Translations under genes and position numbers: made by a program
Part shown: piece by piece, positions 43,823-54,893 of the stretch
Numbering within the stretch: position 1 is the stretch's first letter
How the letters are laid out: every line of letters begins with the position of its first letter
Notes under the pieces: generated by a model
What the model was told of the DNA's origin: nothing
The model's input: the letters and a program-made list of their open reading frames with translations, nothing else
The model's database searches: none
Source of the DNA: Gentiana macrophylla
Lineage: Eukaryota > Streptophyta > Magnoliopsida > Gentianales > Gentianaceae
Assembly: GCA_026214975.1 (NCBI GenBank)
Contig: CM047807.1
Location: 68,303,824-68,367,823 of the forward strand
Length of the DNA stretch: 64,000 nt
Reading direction: 5' to 3'

Positions 43823-45523
43823 TGTTGGACTTATTTCTAAGTTTTAGGGATGAGTGCCATACTAACTGTTATAGTGCAAAGGCAAAAAGATGTCTAGATC
43901 AAATGTATAGGTTTATTAGAGTTTGATTTTTGAATAGGTTTGATCAAACAAGCCTTTGTAATGGTCGGTGATTTATATCGTGAGACCGGTCTATATCGAT
44001 GAGGGGTAAATAGTTGATGAGACTAGTCAGGAACTCTTTGAAGGCCCGAAGGTGAGGCTCAAGCTTCAGTTAATGAAGGCTAAGGGATCAAACTTAGTAA
44101 TTAAATTCAAGGATATGAAATCAGAATTTAGGCATGTCTGTGATGACCTAAACTGATTTCATATACCTTGTGTAGAAGGTCTAAGTTCCTTAAATTGGAT
44201 GGTGATTGGAACTTAGTTATTTGCAAAAAAGGTGTAATCTAACTTTTCAAATAAAAGTTAGATAAAAGAGGTCTGTTGTATTGTGTTTTAAACACAACAA
44301 AATATATTTTAGAAGACTGATAGGTATTTAATGATGATGAACCTCTTGATATATATATACCTCGATTAATTCAATTTTACATTGGAAGATTACATGGATA
44401 AGGACATCCAACTACCTACGATTTATCAAACAAATCAATGGTGAGATTAAAGGGCGTTGAGATGATTGAGAACTTTATCCAATGGTTACAAGTCAAGGTG
44501 GAATGATTGCATTACTCATCAAAAGGTTTCGGCGATGTCGATCCTATGAATAGTGACTGAAAGCAAGTCAAATGGGACAAAAAACCAGGAACGGTTATAT
44601 TTGAATTTCAAATACAAGTCACATGCAATCCTACCTATAAATAGAGAACTTTCAACTCAGAAAAAGATGATGAACTTCAAGAGTAAAATATAAGAGATAA
44701 TTATGAAATTTGCAAAAACACCTGTTGAACTTCTTGAGCTTAAGGCTCACGATCAGAGAAAATCTCCAAGTGTATTACGTATTCAAGCTACATCAAGTTT
44801 ACACACTTGAAGACTGCAAGCTGCTTATTATATCATCCTAATCAAGCTGCTGCAACTGAATCATTTACTTGATTCAATCTTTATTTTACAAAGAACCTGC
44901 TGAGGACAGTGAAGCATCTGTTGGGTGTGAAAGACTGTTGTTTTTTGTGGAGCTGGTGAAGAGGCAATCCTACCCTTCAAGGACCAGTGGAAGACTTTGG
45001 GGCGATAATCCTACTGTTCCAAGTGTTCGATTTGTGAAGCCATAGTTATTGGTGAAGGACAAGCAACTTAGGAATCTTTGTAATGATTACATCAAAGATC
45101 TCTAGTAAATTTCCTCCAACATCACGGAGAAGAGTGGGTGACGAGATTACACCACACGGAACCACTATAAAATCGCCTACTTAGTTTTACGCACTTACAT
45201 TTCGCATTTAGTTTACTATACACATCAACCATTGAATCTAGCAATTGAAATCACACACATACACTCTGAGTATCTAATACTTAGTATCATATTTAACAAC
45301 AAGTAATAAGGTTTAATTTTTGATATAATTCCGCTGCACAAATTGATAAACTTAGCGTCGTAGACTCTCTTGTGTCGGCCGAGAGCTCTTTGAGGTGTCG
45401 GCAGACTCTTCGAGATATCGGCAGAGCTCTTGAAGTTCTTTGAGTTTGTTAACTCAAAAGTTTTAGTGTTAAGTTTATTCACCCCCCTCTAAACTTAACT
45501 AAATCCTTTTCAAGGGACCAACA
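43823..45523 (+). repeat. 3' LTR of element 3
   Basis: This starts TGTTGGACTTATTTCTAAG and ends AAGGGACCAACA, followed by AAGAT. A TATA box is at 44635-44645. It keeps intact CAG/CTG at several places where the 5' copy is altered (44118 and 44153) and the reverse at others. Confidence 0.95.
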
Positions 45524-46100
45524 AAGATCGTTTGCATGAGCTACCTCTCAACTGTTCTCACAGTAAAATGGTATCGGCTCATCGAGACTTGTAATTACTT
45601 CCTGATCCAACAAAGAACTTCTCAAGCCATACTGCCTCTTTAGCTGCTCCGAAAGCTGCTATTTATTCGACTAACAGAGTCAAATTGGCAGTGCTGGATT
45701 GCTCCAGACTGTAGCTCCATCACAATGAGTAAACACTGAGTCTGAGATCGATTCACGATCATCCCAAATCCGACAAAAAATCAGAATCAATGTAGTCAAC
45801 GACACTCAGGTTCACACCCGAAGACACAAGCATATGATTCCTCGTTCTCTAAAGATACTTGAGGATGAACTATCTTTGCTTTCAACGTCGAATCAAGACT
45901 CGGCTTTTATTGACTTTTAATAACTGACTTTTACTATCAAAAGAGAATCTATCTCATTTTCTCTATATCCGTAGACTAAGAGAATTATTCCGTGAGGGGT
46001 TGGGTAGGAAACCTCTCGTTGAATTTTGCATGCAAAGAAATGCATTTTCATCTTAACCAATAAGATGCATGGGACGTTGCTACAACTTGTTCTCAAGAAT
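45524..46100 (-). pseudogene. Family D RNase H, upstream piece
   Basis: The minus strand reads FYCENS, a stop, then EVAHANDL at the element 3 junction. Further right come YGLRSSLLDQE and DSVFTHCDGATVWSN near 45610-45740, the RNase H segment holding the CDN box and the preceding helix. Stops are frequent. It continues at 33443. Confidence 0.78.
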
Positions 46101-47340
46101 TCGACCGAATCGATTTCTAAGAATATAGTCCACATCTCTAATCTAGAGAATCTCGGCTCGTCAGTTCTTGACTTCAGATAACACACCCATGTTGTTTCCA
46201 ACTGTTGCATTGTTATCTTTTATTAACACTAACTTCTACTACTTTACCAATATTGATTCTTCAGTCTACAAAAGACTCATTAATATTCTGGTCAAGCCCA
46301 CACATTTCATAACATGTGACTTTTAATGACCTAGATGTTTGCTTTAATCTATCAATGGATATAAGCATAGGCAGTCAATCTGCCATTGGCTTTAAGTATA
46401 ACCCTTCCGATCCAAATGAATTCAAGCTCCATTGTATGGCAAGAAAGTTTCAGGGAATCACCCATGTTTATCTTCATGCTTTCCACGGAGTCAAGCAAGG
46501 CTGAGTGGTGAGAAAGTTTCCGGGCATCACCCCTATTAAACTATCTTCTTCTCAGGGAATTACCCCTAGACCACTTGGCTTTGCTTAGAAAGATAAACTT
46601 TCTATTCATTCTCATCACGTAGATCCAATTACTCCCACTGGGCTTGAGACACTCAGGTGGTTCTACAGGATTGTTAACAGAACTTGAGTACCAAAGCTCC
46701 ATTTACAGGCTTTATGGCTTTAAACCAACCTCTTTTATCAGAATCCTATACAGTCCTTCAAAAGGGACCATAGGTGATCAACCACCCCCAGCAAGCTGCA
46801 AAGTCTACATGATCACAGCGGGTCAATGGTTAAACCATACTCCCACTGCATTTGGGTGGATTGACATTCCAATCTAGTTCAGTAGTATTTGTCCATGTAA
46901 TCCCCAACAACCAATGTTGGATATGGTCTGATTAAACCAGATAGTAACTCCTTGAGTAACTGTACTTCAAGTTTGTGCTAAATGCCTCTATTTGCGGAAG
47001 TGGGGTAAATGTAATTCACACCTTATCCACAAATTCATAGGCATCTTCTAGGTAGACTTCTCGGTATTACATAATTATTGTATACCATTATTTTGCAATC
47101 AATATCTAAACTGAGTTAAGTAGTGTAATGTAGCATATCAATAATTATACAACACAATACATGGTTTATCCTTTCTGTGAAATCGTTTCACCCGAGCTAG
47201 GCCAAGCATCAGTGCCAAAACTATGCTTTAGCCTATATCTGAGCATGGAATACTCGTTTCTATGGTAATATCAGAGATTCCTCCAAAATATTTAGATAAA
47301 CTAGTCGACGTTTCGAGTAGCTATCAGACAAATTGCCCAC
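46101..47340 (-). other. Family D interval where reverse transcriptase is expected
   Basis: By position this should be RT, but I see no RT motif in any frame. The text is locally repetitive: GGGAATCACCC/GGGCATCACCCC/GGGAATTACCCC recurs at 46457, 46518 and 46556. It may be replaced or foreign DNA inside D. The small frames at 46316-46504 and 46644-46877 have no recognisable motif. Confidence 0.4.
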
Positions 47341-47800
47341 TACTCAAAAGTTCCCACTAGCTTGTATCCTTCATAAGACCTCGAAGGTCAATATGAACAA
47401 GCTAGTGATACTTCTTCAGCTCTATTACCTTTTCCTAATTGAAAGGTAACTTAGTTATTTTTCTTTGAGATAGCGTTCTTAGACTGGGAGATAGAAATCA
47501 CCCTTAGCCAGTCTTCAGATCTTATCTTTAGGATATATGCACTAATTAATAGATGCTGAAGAATCGTTTCTCTAAATACGGAAACCATTTGTCTTAATAG
47601 TTTATTATGTGTTACATATACATTTTCAGCATTACTTAGTGGTTTTGACTTTATCGGACAAAAGTCCGAGTCTCAGAATCGTATACAAACGTCATATTCA
47701 CTTTCTTTAAGGCAACTATATTATCGATGTGAAAGTGAATCCATTTGTTCCAACGAATCTAAAAACAGAAATTATATTTCTTTGATATTCAAGGAATAAA
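47341..47800 (-). pseudogene. Family D integrase N-terminal remnant
   Basis: The minus strand reads QRKITKLPFN near 47440-47470, then LVHIDLRGLM near 47385-47415, which parallel the GKMTKLPF and HxDxxGP blocks at the start of copia integrase. Before them, ENVYVTHNK near 47610 resembles the GAG-pre-integrase start. Strong decay. Confidence 0.6.
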
Positions 47801-48940
47801 ATCCGAAATTTGTTTCCTTATATCACTCCCACTATCTTAGCTGAAATAACTGCCTGTTGTCTACTCTTCATCATGAATGCCCATCTACCTTGTTCTTACA
47901 GAAGAACTTTAGCTTTCAAGTCATAATACTCGGTTAAGAAAGTCTACAGGATTCACAAGTTAGTGATCCAAAATCACTTTCCTTATCCTATATTTCTCTT
48001 TTTGTTAATATTTCGGTTTAGCCTTTAACTTGTTTAGTTTAGATGACTTGCACTTGTAGACATTTACCTTCCCATTCTTGGCTTTCTTTAAAGGAAATGG
48101 CCGTGAACTTGCAGTTCATTTGAGTAGGCACCACTCGTAAACTGTGGGATGTCTAGATTGATACCAAATCATTCTCGTCATCTTTGAACTAATTTTGTTT
48201 TATCTCTCGTTTAACACAAGTGATAGCAGTGACATTCTTATCAATGTCACTTAAGTTTGGAGGCTTAAGAGGAACATCTCTTCCGAAAACTTAATTTGCA
48301 TTTTCGATTATTGAGTTCAATGTTTTTGTTACTTTCCCACTTTTACAAAGTCATCATTAGTCAATTTATCGTGTTTAGCAGTTTATATGCCTTGAGATGA
48401 TATGTAGTTGCTAAATAAACTATGACAGAAGTATAAATCAAATCATACACCACAACAAAATAAGAAATTTTATGAATTATAAGCGTGATGTCACGCTTGC
48501 GGTTTATCCTACCATTCCAATGATTTAACCTCACATCATACTTCTTCCCTTGAGTTGGTATCGGACAATGACGGTTAAACTGAGACAATCTCTCTCAACA
48601 ATTAAACAATTAAGAATCAAACATCTCCATTTAATTGTTGATTACCTTCCTTTTTCAGCCAAGACATTTCCAAAAATATCCTTGTGAGTGTGACCTACTG
48701 TTTTAGACTTCAAAGTATGCCCTGAGTATGCCGTCATAGGGTCGGTCAGTGACTTGACGAGTACCCAAAATCCTATCCTTTCGGAGACCAATCCTTGAAT
48801 TTTGATAGCGGTGAAGGCCATCCGTAGGGGGCCAAAATCAAAGCGGCACGAGGCGTCACCATTATCTCACGTGCTTGTGTCAACAATAGAGGCCATGAGG
48901 TCGGTTGTCACCTTCCCTGCTCCCACTCGTTATTTTGAAA
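47801..48940 (-). pseudogene. Family D presumed gag/protease interval
   Basis: The evidence is weak: a Lys-rich KKAKNGKVNVYKCK near 48060-48100 could be the nucleocapsid area, and the minus frame 48361-48588 (RLNHWNGRINRKRDI, ATTYHLKAYKLLN) may be protease/pre-integrase. No zinc knuckle and no active-site triplet is intact. The assignment rests on position within D. Confidence 0.4.
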
Positions 48941-48969
48941 ATTAAGTAGTCTTTTAGGATTTTCAGAAT

Positions 48970-49470
48970 TTATTTACAATCCGAAAAACAATAAATCATG
49001 AATATTTAAATTAATCCTCCCACTAGTTCATCGGTTCCAAATACCATCTAACTAGTGTCACTTATTCACGACTTTCCAATTTCTCGGATTTTTAAATTCT
49101 TTGTGTAGTCACTACACAATTAAAATGCACCAAGAATTATATAATCCTAATATATTAGGACTTATTAGATTTTCAATGATTCGAAAAACAATAAATCACG
49201 AAATTTAAAGCTCCCACTAGTTTATCGGTTCCAAATACCGTCTAACTAGTGACACTATATTCATGATTTGCCAATTTATCGATTACTTAGAAAATCTCTG
49301 GTGTAGACACTACACTACAAAAATTCACCAATGAATTTTATAGTCGATAATGTCATGATAAAAGTTCTAGGATTGTAGTATATTTGAATAAACCGAAAAG
49401 CAATAAATCAAGAAAAGCAATCACCAACTTATCGGTTTTAAACCCGTGCGAGCTTTAACCGAGTTCACGA
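48970..49470 (-). repeat. Roughly 200-bp tandem repeats in the family D leader
   Basis: Units start at 48981 (CCGAAAAACAATAAATCA), 49181 (TCGAAAAACAATAAATCA) and 49393 (CCGAAAAGCAATAAATCA). Units 1 and 2 also share CTCCCACTAGTT, ATCGGTTCCAAATACC and TCTAACTAGTG. The third is short. Confidence 0.8.
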
Positions 49471-50594
49471 ATGGTGTCGGGATGGCTATGCCGACCCGTC
49501 CTTTTCGTTGGTTCTATCGACTAGTGGATGAATCGGGCTAAGGTTGCCCCATTGAGCCTCGGCTCGCGGATAGCTTGACCTTGCGGACCCCGGCGCTAAC
49601 GTCACACTTGGACGGACAAGTCGAGTCGAGCGAAGCCACATTGACCGCCGAACCAATTTTCTAACCTTTTGCTTAGTTGGTGTCCAACTTTTCCGTATTT
49701 TCAATTTTTTAATCAAAATTCAAAATTTATGTTGACACTACAAAACCTAAAACCCGTAGGATTTATTATCCCAAATTAAGTTTATCATGTGAATTTTATA
49801 TCCCGATAAAATTCCGTTCGTTTTAATTAATTTAATTAATTACATAAATTAATTTCGTTTCATACATGCCTAATTAATTTCACGATTAATTATCTACATG
49901 TACGAATATGCTAGGAGTGGAATTAATGAATATGATGTATGTCATGGCATGGTTATCTCACATAAATTATCAAACATGAAAATAAATGCGTAAAAAGTAA
50001 TAGCTGAGATGAGATGGGCCCGCAGTACTTGCGTATGTAACCTATTTATACTAGGAAAAACAAAAAATATAATAATAAAAATATGTTTCTTGGCAGCATC
50101 TTGATCAAAGGGAAAAAATTTGATCCCTTATCTCTTGTACAACAGCCGTCTGTTCCTTTTCCATATGTACAGCGCCTGGAATTTTTTTCCCACGTGAACA
50201 GTGCCTTTTTCATGAACAGTACCTAGAAGTATTTTTTCGCACAGCAGCATGATATTGAATTTATAACATTCATATATCATATTTTCCATTGAAGAATTTG
50301 CAGCGCCGCTTTTCCTTTGGCCGACGGATCCAAAAAAAAATAATACTACTACTACGAAATTTAAATTGCAAAAATAAATTAAATAAATTGCAAAATAAAT
50401 TACATAAATCACTATCTCGTATAATGCTAATTATACTGAACTTACAAATCTAGATCTAACAATGACAATCAACCCCAATCCATCTCGTCAACCACAACAT
50501 TCAATCATATAAATAAAAAAAAAATGCAATCTTATATGCAATTCCACTCCTAAATTAATTAATTTTGCTCTCGGTATCGTAAAAATTTAACATG
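49471..50594 (-). other. Leader of family D, primer-proximal part
   Basis: No gene is recognised. 49480-49690 is GC-richer, the remainder AT-rich. The minus frames at 49486-49716 and 50128-50412 have no motif I can name. Confidence 0.5.
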
Positions 50595-50606
50595 TCTCTG
50601 ATACCA
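50595..50606 (-). other. Primer binding site of family D
   Basis: The + strand TCTCTGATACCA is the complement of TGGTATCAGAGA, the initiator-Met-type primer site, two bases before the LTR end TGCTATAAG. Confidence 0.88.
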
Positions 50607-50608
50607 CA

Positions 50609-50692
50609 TGCTATAAGTAGTAGCACCGATCGAGACACTTGATCTTTGCACAGCGGAAGCTTATGCGATTTACGATATGAGATCTAGAAAAA
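50609..50692 (-). repeat. Stub of the family D 5' LTR
   Basis: TGCTATAAGTAGTAGC, GATCGAGACACTTGATCTTTG and GATATGAGA match 31436-31515. Homology ends at about 50692, so nearly 1.6 kb of the LTR is missing or displaced. Confidence 0.85.
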
Positions 50693-50871
50693 ACGTACTT
50701 CAGCAGCTAAAAATACTTCAATTGCAAGCATTCCACCTTGATTTGTGGGTAGAATTTGAACTCCAACAGTTGCTTGCCCTGATAAAAAGAAAAATCTGCA
50801 TTAGTTGAATTTTCGGTTATGATAACCTTTTGTGCAATCCCAAGTTGATCAAAGGATGCAGCCTATTCGAG
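50693..50871. other. Unassigned sequence between two LTR pieces
   Basis: About 180 bp with no match elsewhere in the window and no frame. It separates the direct and inverted D-LTR pieces. Confidence 0.5.
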
Positions 50872-51017
50872 GAGGTTCTACGGCGAGGATCAACGTCCAC
50901 CAGTCGTCGCTAGGAGATACAATCCGGAAGATTGTGGCTTCTCCCTTCGTCGATTTTATCATCTCTCTCCGGTAAGGTAAATCTTCAACTTTCTCATAGG
51001 ATTAATTAGTTTTAATG
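50872..51017 (+). repeat. Inverted piece of the family D LTR
   Basis: CGAGGAGGTTCTACGGCGAG, then AATCCGGAAGATTGTGGCTT and ATTTTATCATCTCTCTCCG, form the reverse complement of about 31530-31672. The orientation is opposite to the stub next door. Confidence 0.88.
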
Positions 51018-51449
51018 AGAGTGAAATTGTAATATAAAAAAATATTATTTCATTAAAGCAGTTTTTGTGACAGTATACCTGGTCATTAAATCTCTTTTGT
51101 TGATAATGGCCATAGCTATTTAGTGAGGGGTTTTCACTTATTAATGATGGTAAGATTCATCATTCTGAGTAGAAACTAATATTTAAGTTTACTTTAATGA
51201 GAGGTAAATAGAACAATAATGAGAAAATTACTCGTCATTACAAATTTTTTAATGAGGTATAACTCGTCATTGAATCCATGATATCTTTAATGGCGAGATT
51301 GATTTGCCGTCATTAAAATAGTTTTAACTAGAAAGCCGACAATGAGGGGACATGACGAGAATTTTCCCGTCATTAGAAGCTGTTAATGACGAGAAAATGC
51401 CTTTTAATGACAAGAATTCCCTTCATTAAAAACCAGTTTTCTAGTAGTG
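51018..51449. mobile_element. CACTA transposon end fragment
   Basis: The right end reads CTAGTAGTG at 51441-51449, the complement of CACTACTAG, the terminal signature of CACTA (En/Spm) elements. Upstream are repeated subterminal words in both orientations: ATGACGAGAA and TCGTCATT at 51231, 51270, 51335 and 51388. I cannot find the partner terminus; its place is taken by the D-LTR piece. No transposase is present. Confidence 0.72.
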
Positions 51450-52336
51450 ACCTTTACCGAATCACTAAGGATGAGCCTTTACCTACCAACCAACCATTGG
51501 TTTCTAATGAATGTGTTGTGGGTGCAATCTCCTAAACTGGTCTTTAGGCGCTAATACCACAACCTAGTTATCCTATACTCTATTCAACAGTCTCATCTAT
51601 GAGATTTAATTGACCTGTGATGAAAAACTGTGAGACGCTCATCTATGATGAAGAACAGTCTCATCTATGATGAAGAACTGTGAGACGCTCCGCATCCACC
51701 GAGTTCACGGCTTAGCTAGAAAAACCTTACCAAGGAACAGGCTACGAAAAACTCGACTAGTTCGTGCATGGCAATCCAAAAACCCTATTTCGCACATTCC
51801 CTCGCAAAATACATTTATAAAATTCGTGTGCGAGATCATTAATGGTTAGCTACTTCACTAATAGCGTTAAGTTCAAGTTTTAGAACACAAACATTCAAAA
51901 GATTCAATTTTTAACACTACTCATCCTAGACCATCATTTAAGCATTAATTTCGTAGTTCTATCACATAATTTAGCTATCAAAAATTAGCTACACATAATA
52001 AAAGTAAGAAAACAAAAATTCATGGAAGAACTGAAAAAAGACATGATAAACGATGAATAAAAATTACCGAATAAAGTTGTAGCAATTCGTCACTTGAATC
52101 ATCAATCCGTTGTGAAGAAATCGTGAAATAAAATAAATAAAAGGCTGTTGTGCTAAGCAGATTTTGTTGAAAAAAAATATCAAACTAAAGCTGTTTCTAG
52201 TGGGGAAGGAAAAAGCTGCTTTGCAAAATAAAATGGGTTTATTGTCAAAAGGACAATTTGAACATAGAAATATGCGAAGAGGACAAAGTGGAATATTTTG
52301 TCTAGGTAAAAGGTCTTATCCTTATTCCTTTGTGAT
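51450..52336. other. Unassigned region with a short tandem repeat
   Basis: No gene is recognised. At 51591-51692, CTCATCTATGATGAAGAACTG and TGTGAGACGCTC alternate in three or four partial copies. The remainder is AT-rich, with only short frames. Confidence 0.55.
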
Positions 52337-53345
52337 ATGGAAGAGTTTCGCATAGATCGCGATGTGGGGAAACAACAAGGTAAAGAAATCAAAACACTTG
52401 ATCGATCGAGGTGGAGAATACATAGATGGAGAGTTTCAAGGTTAATTAAAAGAGAATGGGATTCTACTGAATGGACCCCTCCGGGACGCCTCGAGATGAA
52501 TGGCGTGTCTAAGAGGAGAAACCACACCTTGTTGGACATGGTACGATCCATGATGAGCTACGCAATTCTCCCAAAATCATTTTCTTTGGTATGCTCACAG
52601 AAACCGCATCCTATACACTTAACCGAGTTCCATCAAAGGCGGTTGACTCTACGCCATCACGAGGTATGGACTAAGAAGAAACCGATTCTGGGTCATCTAA
52701 AACCTTGGGGTTGTCCAACTTACGTGAAGCGGATGATGCCTGACAAATTAGAACCTAAATCTGACAAATGTCTGTTTGTGGGATATCCTAGGGAAACCAA
52801 AGGGTTCCAAAAGGTGCTTGTTTCCAGGACTGGCCACTTTCTGGAGAAAGGGTTTATTCTGGATAGGGTCAGTGGGAGTAAGATTGATCTTGAAGAAATT
52901 CAAGAACCACTTACGGATAACAATCAGTTGATGGAAGTAGAGGAGACGACACACACAGATGTGACTCCAACCTCTACCGTAGACACACTAGCATCTCGAA
53001 GATCCACCAGGGGCGCCGTGAACCCGAATGGTACAGGCGTATATACCTCATGGAAGATGAGGACCCTAAGACTTACGAGGAGGTGTTATTAAGACATGAC
53101 AAAGAGAAATGGCTAGAGGCCATAAATTCGAAATGGAATCCATGAAAGACAACCAAGTTTGGAACTTGGTTGATCCACTGAAGGAATAGTTCCTATAAGG
53201 TGTAGATGGATCTTTAAGAGAAAGACCGACATTGACGGTAACGTGACTACCTACAAGGCTAGGTTAGTGGCAAAATGTTATAAGGAAAGACAAGGAGATG
53301 ACTATGACGAAACCTTTCGCCGCGATTTCCATGTTAAAATCCATT
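52337..53345 (+). pseudogene. Family-B-like copia fragment, + strand: integrase to reverse transcriptase
   Basis: A 251-codon open frame reads from the integrase core (WTPPG, GVSKRRNHTLLDMVRSMMS with the catalytic-Glu position now Lys) through LKPWGCPTYVKRMMP, SDKCLFVGYPRETKGFQ, GSKIDLEEIQ and the linker STRGAVNP. It then shifts frame into the RT start (KEKWLEAINS near 53103-53130, FGTWLI-like, AMLKSIRILLAIA at 53330). The first half of the integrase is missing. It shows the family-B integrase blocks far better than 19370-20240. Confidence 0.87.
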
Positions 53346-54390
53346 AGAATTTTGCTCGCTATTGCAAAGATACGATCCAATATGATCATTACGTCATACG
53401 ATGACAATTAATTCAAATGTTGAGCGTGAATGACCACATCGAATTTTGGAAAGGTTGTTTTCAAAATTGTAAGATTTAAATAACGACTTAATTCTTTAAT
53501 CATTGCTTGAAGGTAAATTAAATAGTTCATGTTTTGGATATGATTCAAAAGGTTAAATAAACTATTTAATAAACTTTAGATTTTCTTTATGAAAGGTAAT
53601 TAAAGACATAGCTCTTGTGATCTTTCTTAAGTCTCAGAAGACTACACTATGAAATATTTACAAGTGTTTAAAGGATTAAAAAGATGTTAGGGCATATGCT
53701 TAAAATAAGAGATCTTATCGAAATCTTTATTCTAGGCAAGTGTGTTGAAATAAATCCATCTAAGTTCAAGTCAACTTTTAGATATATGATATCTTACGAG
53801 TATGATTAAATTAGAAGGATTAAATACGGAATACACAAAGATACGGAAATGTGAAGCAAGCGTTGCCACATTTTGATTTTGTATTATGAGTCTAGTAAAA
53901 ACGACAAAGGAACTAAATAAATGTTATCATGTTTGGTTCTTATGAAAAACATATTTTCAATTAGATGTTAGGATTTTATGGACATATTCAATTGTAAGGA
54001 ATAAATGTTATTCCGATAAAGTTGAAAGGTCACTAAACCTAACATACTAGATCGATGTCACTATATAGTTGATATATGTGATGAAATATCAACTAAATGT
54101 TTTTATAATTTGTTATCCTTAATATTTGGTGGAATATCTAAAGATGACTAAAATTCCTTTTATGAAAATGTTATAAAATCTAGAAAGTTGTCTAAAGCCT
54201 AAACATGCCGATGTTTGTTGGCTTATGACATGGGCAAAACCTAATTAAAATTTGAAGTGCAGTTTTAGGGTTTTGTATACATGAACTTTTACTTATTCTA
54301 TCTTTATTTATTGTTGTAGAAAATGTCAAACAAATTGAACCTTCGTTTTATCATCGACAATAAGCCAGATATTCCCCCAAATATTAAGGA
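53346..54390 (+). pseudogene. Family-B-like leader and gag start, + strand
   Basis: The text becomes AT-rich leader; from about 54270, TGAACTTTTACTTATTCTATC and the following gag start (KLNLRFIIDNK at 54331-54365) match the complement of the B element around 21540-21630. The gag stops after about 20 codons at a junction with LTR sequence. Confidence 0.75.
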
Positions 54391-54402
54391 GTACCCCAAG
54401 GT

Positions 54403-54893
54403 TTTAATATAAGATATTATAATAAAAGAGATAAATCAATCTAAGTGATTTTCCTTATTTTATTGGGAAAAGTAAGTGGGTCGGTCTAACATACGCATTC
54501 TTTAATACACGTCCACGTACAGTCCAAGTGTCTCTACACTTCGATAGACGAGATCTATCCTGCCCTTAAAGATATAAGACATCTAATACATGCTAGTCTG
54601 TTTGTACTATCAATGCCCTATTTAATAGTACATAAGCCTATAGACATTTAAGTATCAAACTTATTAAAGTGATTAGAGATCTCATCAACCATAATCGTCT
54701 ATCATGGTTACTCTATCACAGTTTAATACTAAAGACGTTATCATATATCAATTCATAATTGGTTATTTAAAAGAACAAATATATGACAATGGAAAACCAT
54801 TTACTATATGTATAAACATAAAGAAATAGTAAAAATGATCCGATCCGGTCGGATCCGGTCCAACCCGATTGGGTTTAGGACACTATTTCAACA
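54403..54893. repeat. Family-B LTR pieces, two orientations
   Basis: 54403-54470 (AAGATATTATAATAAAAGAG, CCTTATTTTATTGGGAAAA) is the reverse complement of about 11240-11315. From about 54471, AGTAAGTGGGTCGGTCTAAC and GGATCCGGTCCAACCCGATT run in the same direction as 12225-12655. The switch falls inside about 10 bp. Confidence 0.82.

Larger units (their letters stand above)
33444..45523 (+). mobile_element. Element 3, full-length SIRE/Maximus-like copia
   Basis: A 12,080-bp element with two LTRs (1,674 and 1,701 bp), primer site, gag, protease, integrase, RT, RNase H, a spacer, an extra ORF and a polypurine tract, flanked by a perfect AAGAT duplication. Size and the extra 3' ORF fit the SIRE/Maximus lineage. 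It is structurally complete but coding-dead. Its decay is unusual in form, with many small changes at CAG/CTG. Confidence 0.95.
31436..50692 (-). mobile_element. Family D copia element, antisense, split by element 3
   Basis: The 3' LTR is on the left (31436-33090), followed by polypurine modules and RNase H, which is interrupted at 33444-45523 by element 3. Then come RT-to-gag remnants, a repeat-bearing leader, the primer site at 50595 and the stub of the 5' LTR at 50609. The internal part without element 3 is about 5.4 kb and carries very few open frames, so this is one of the older elements. Confidence 0.82.

Noticed and set aside
52180..52551. 123-codon minus frame opposite the integrase fragment
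   Set aside because: Shadow of the + strand integrase, with no motif of its own.
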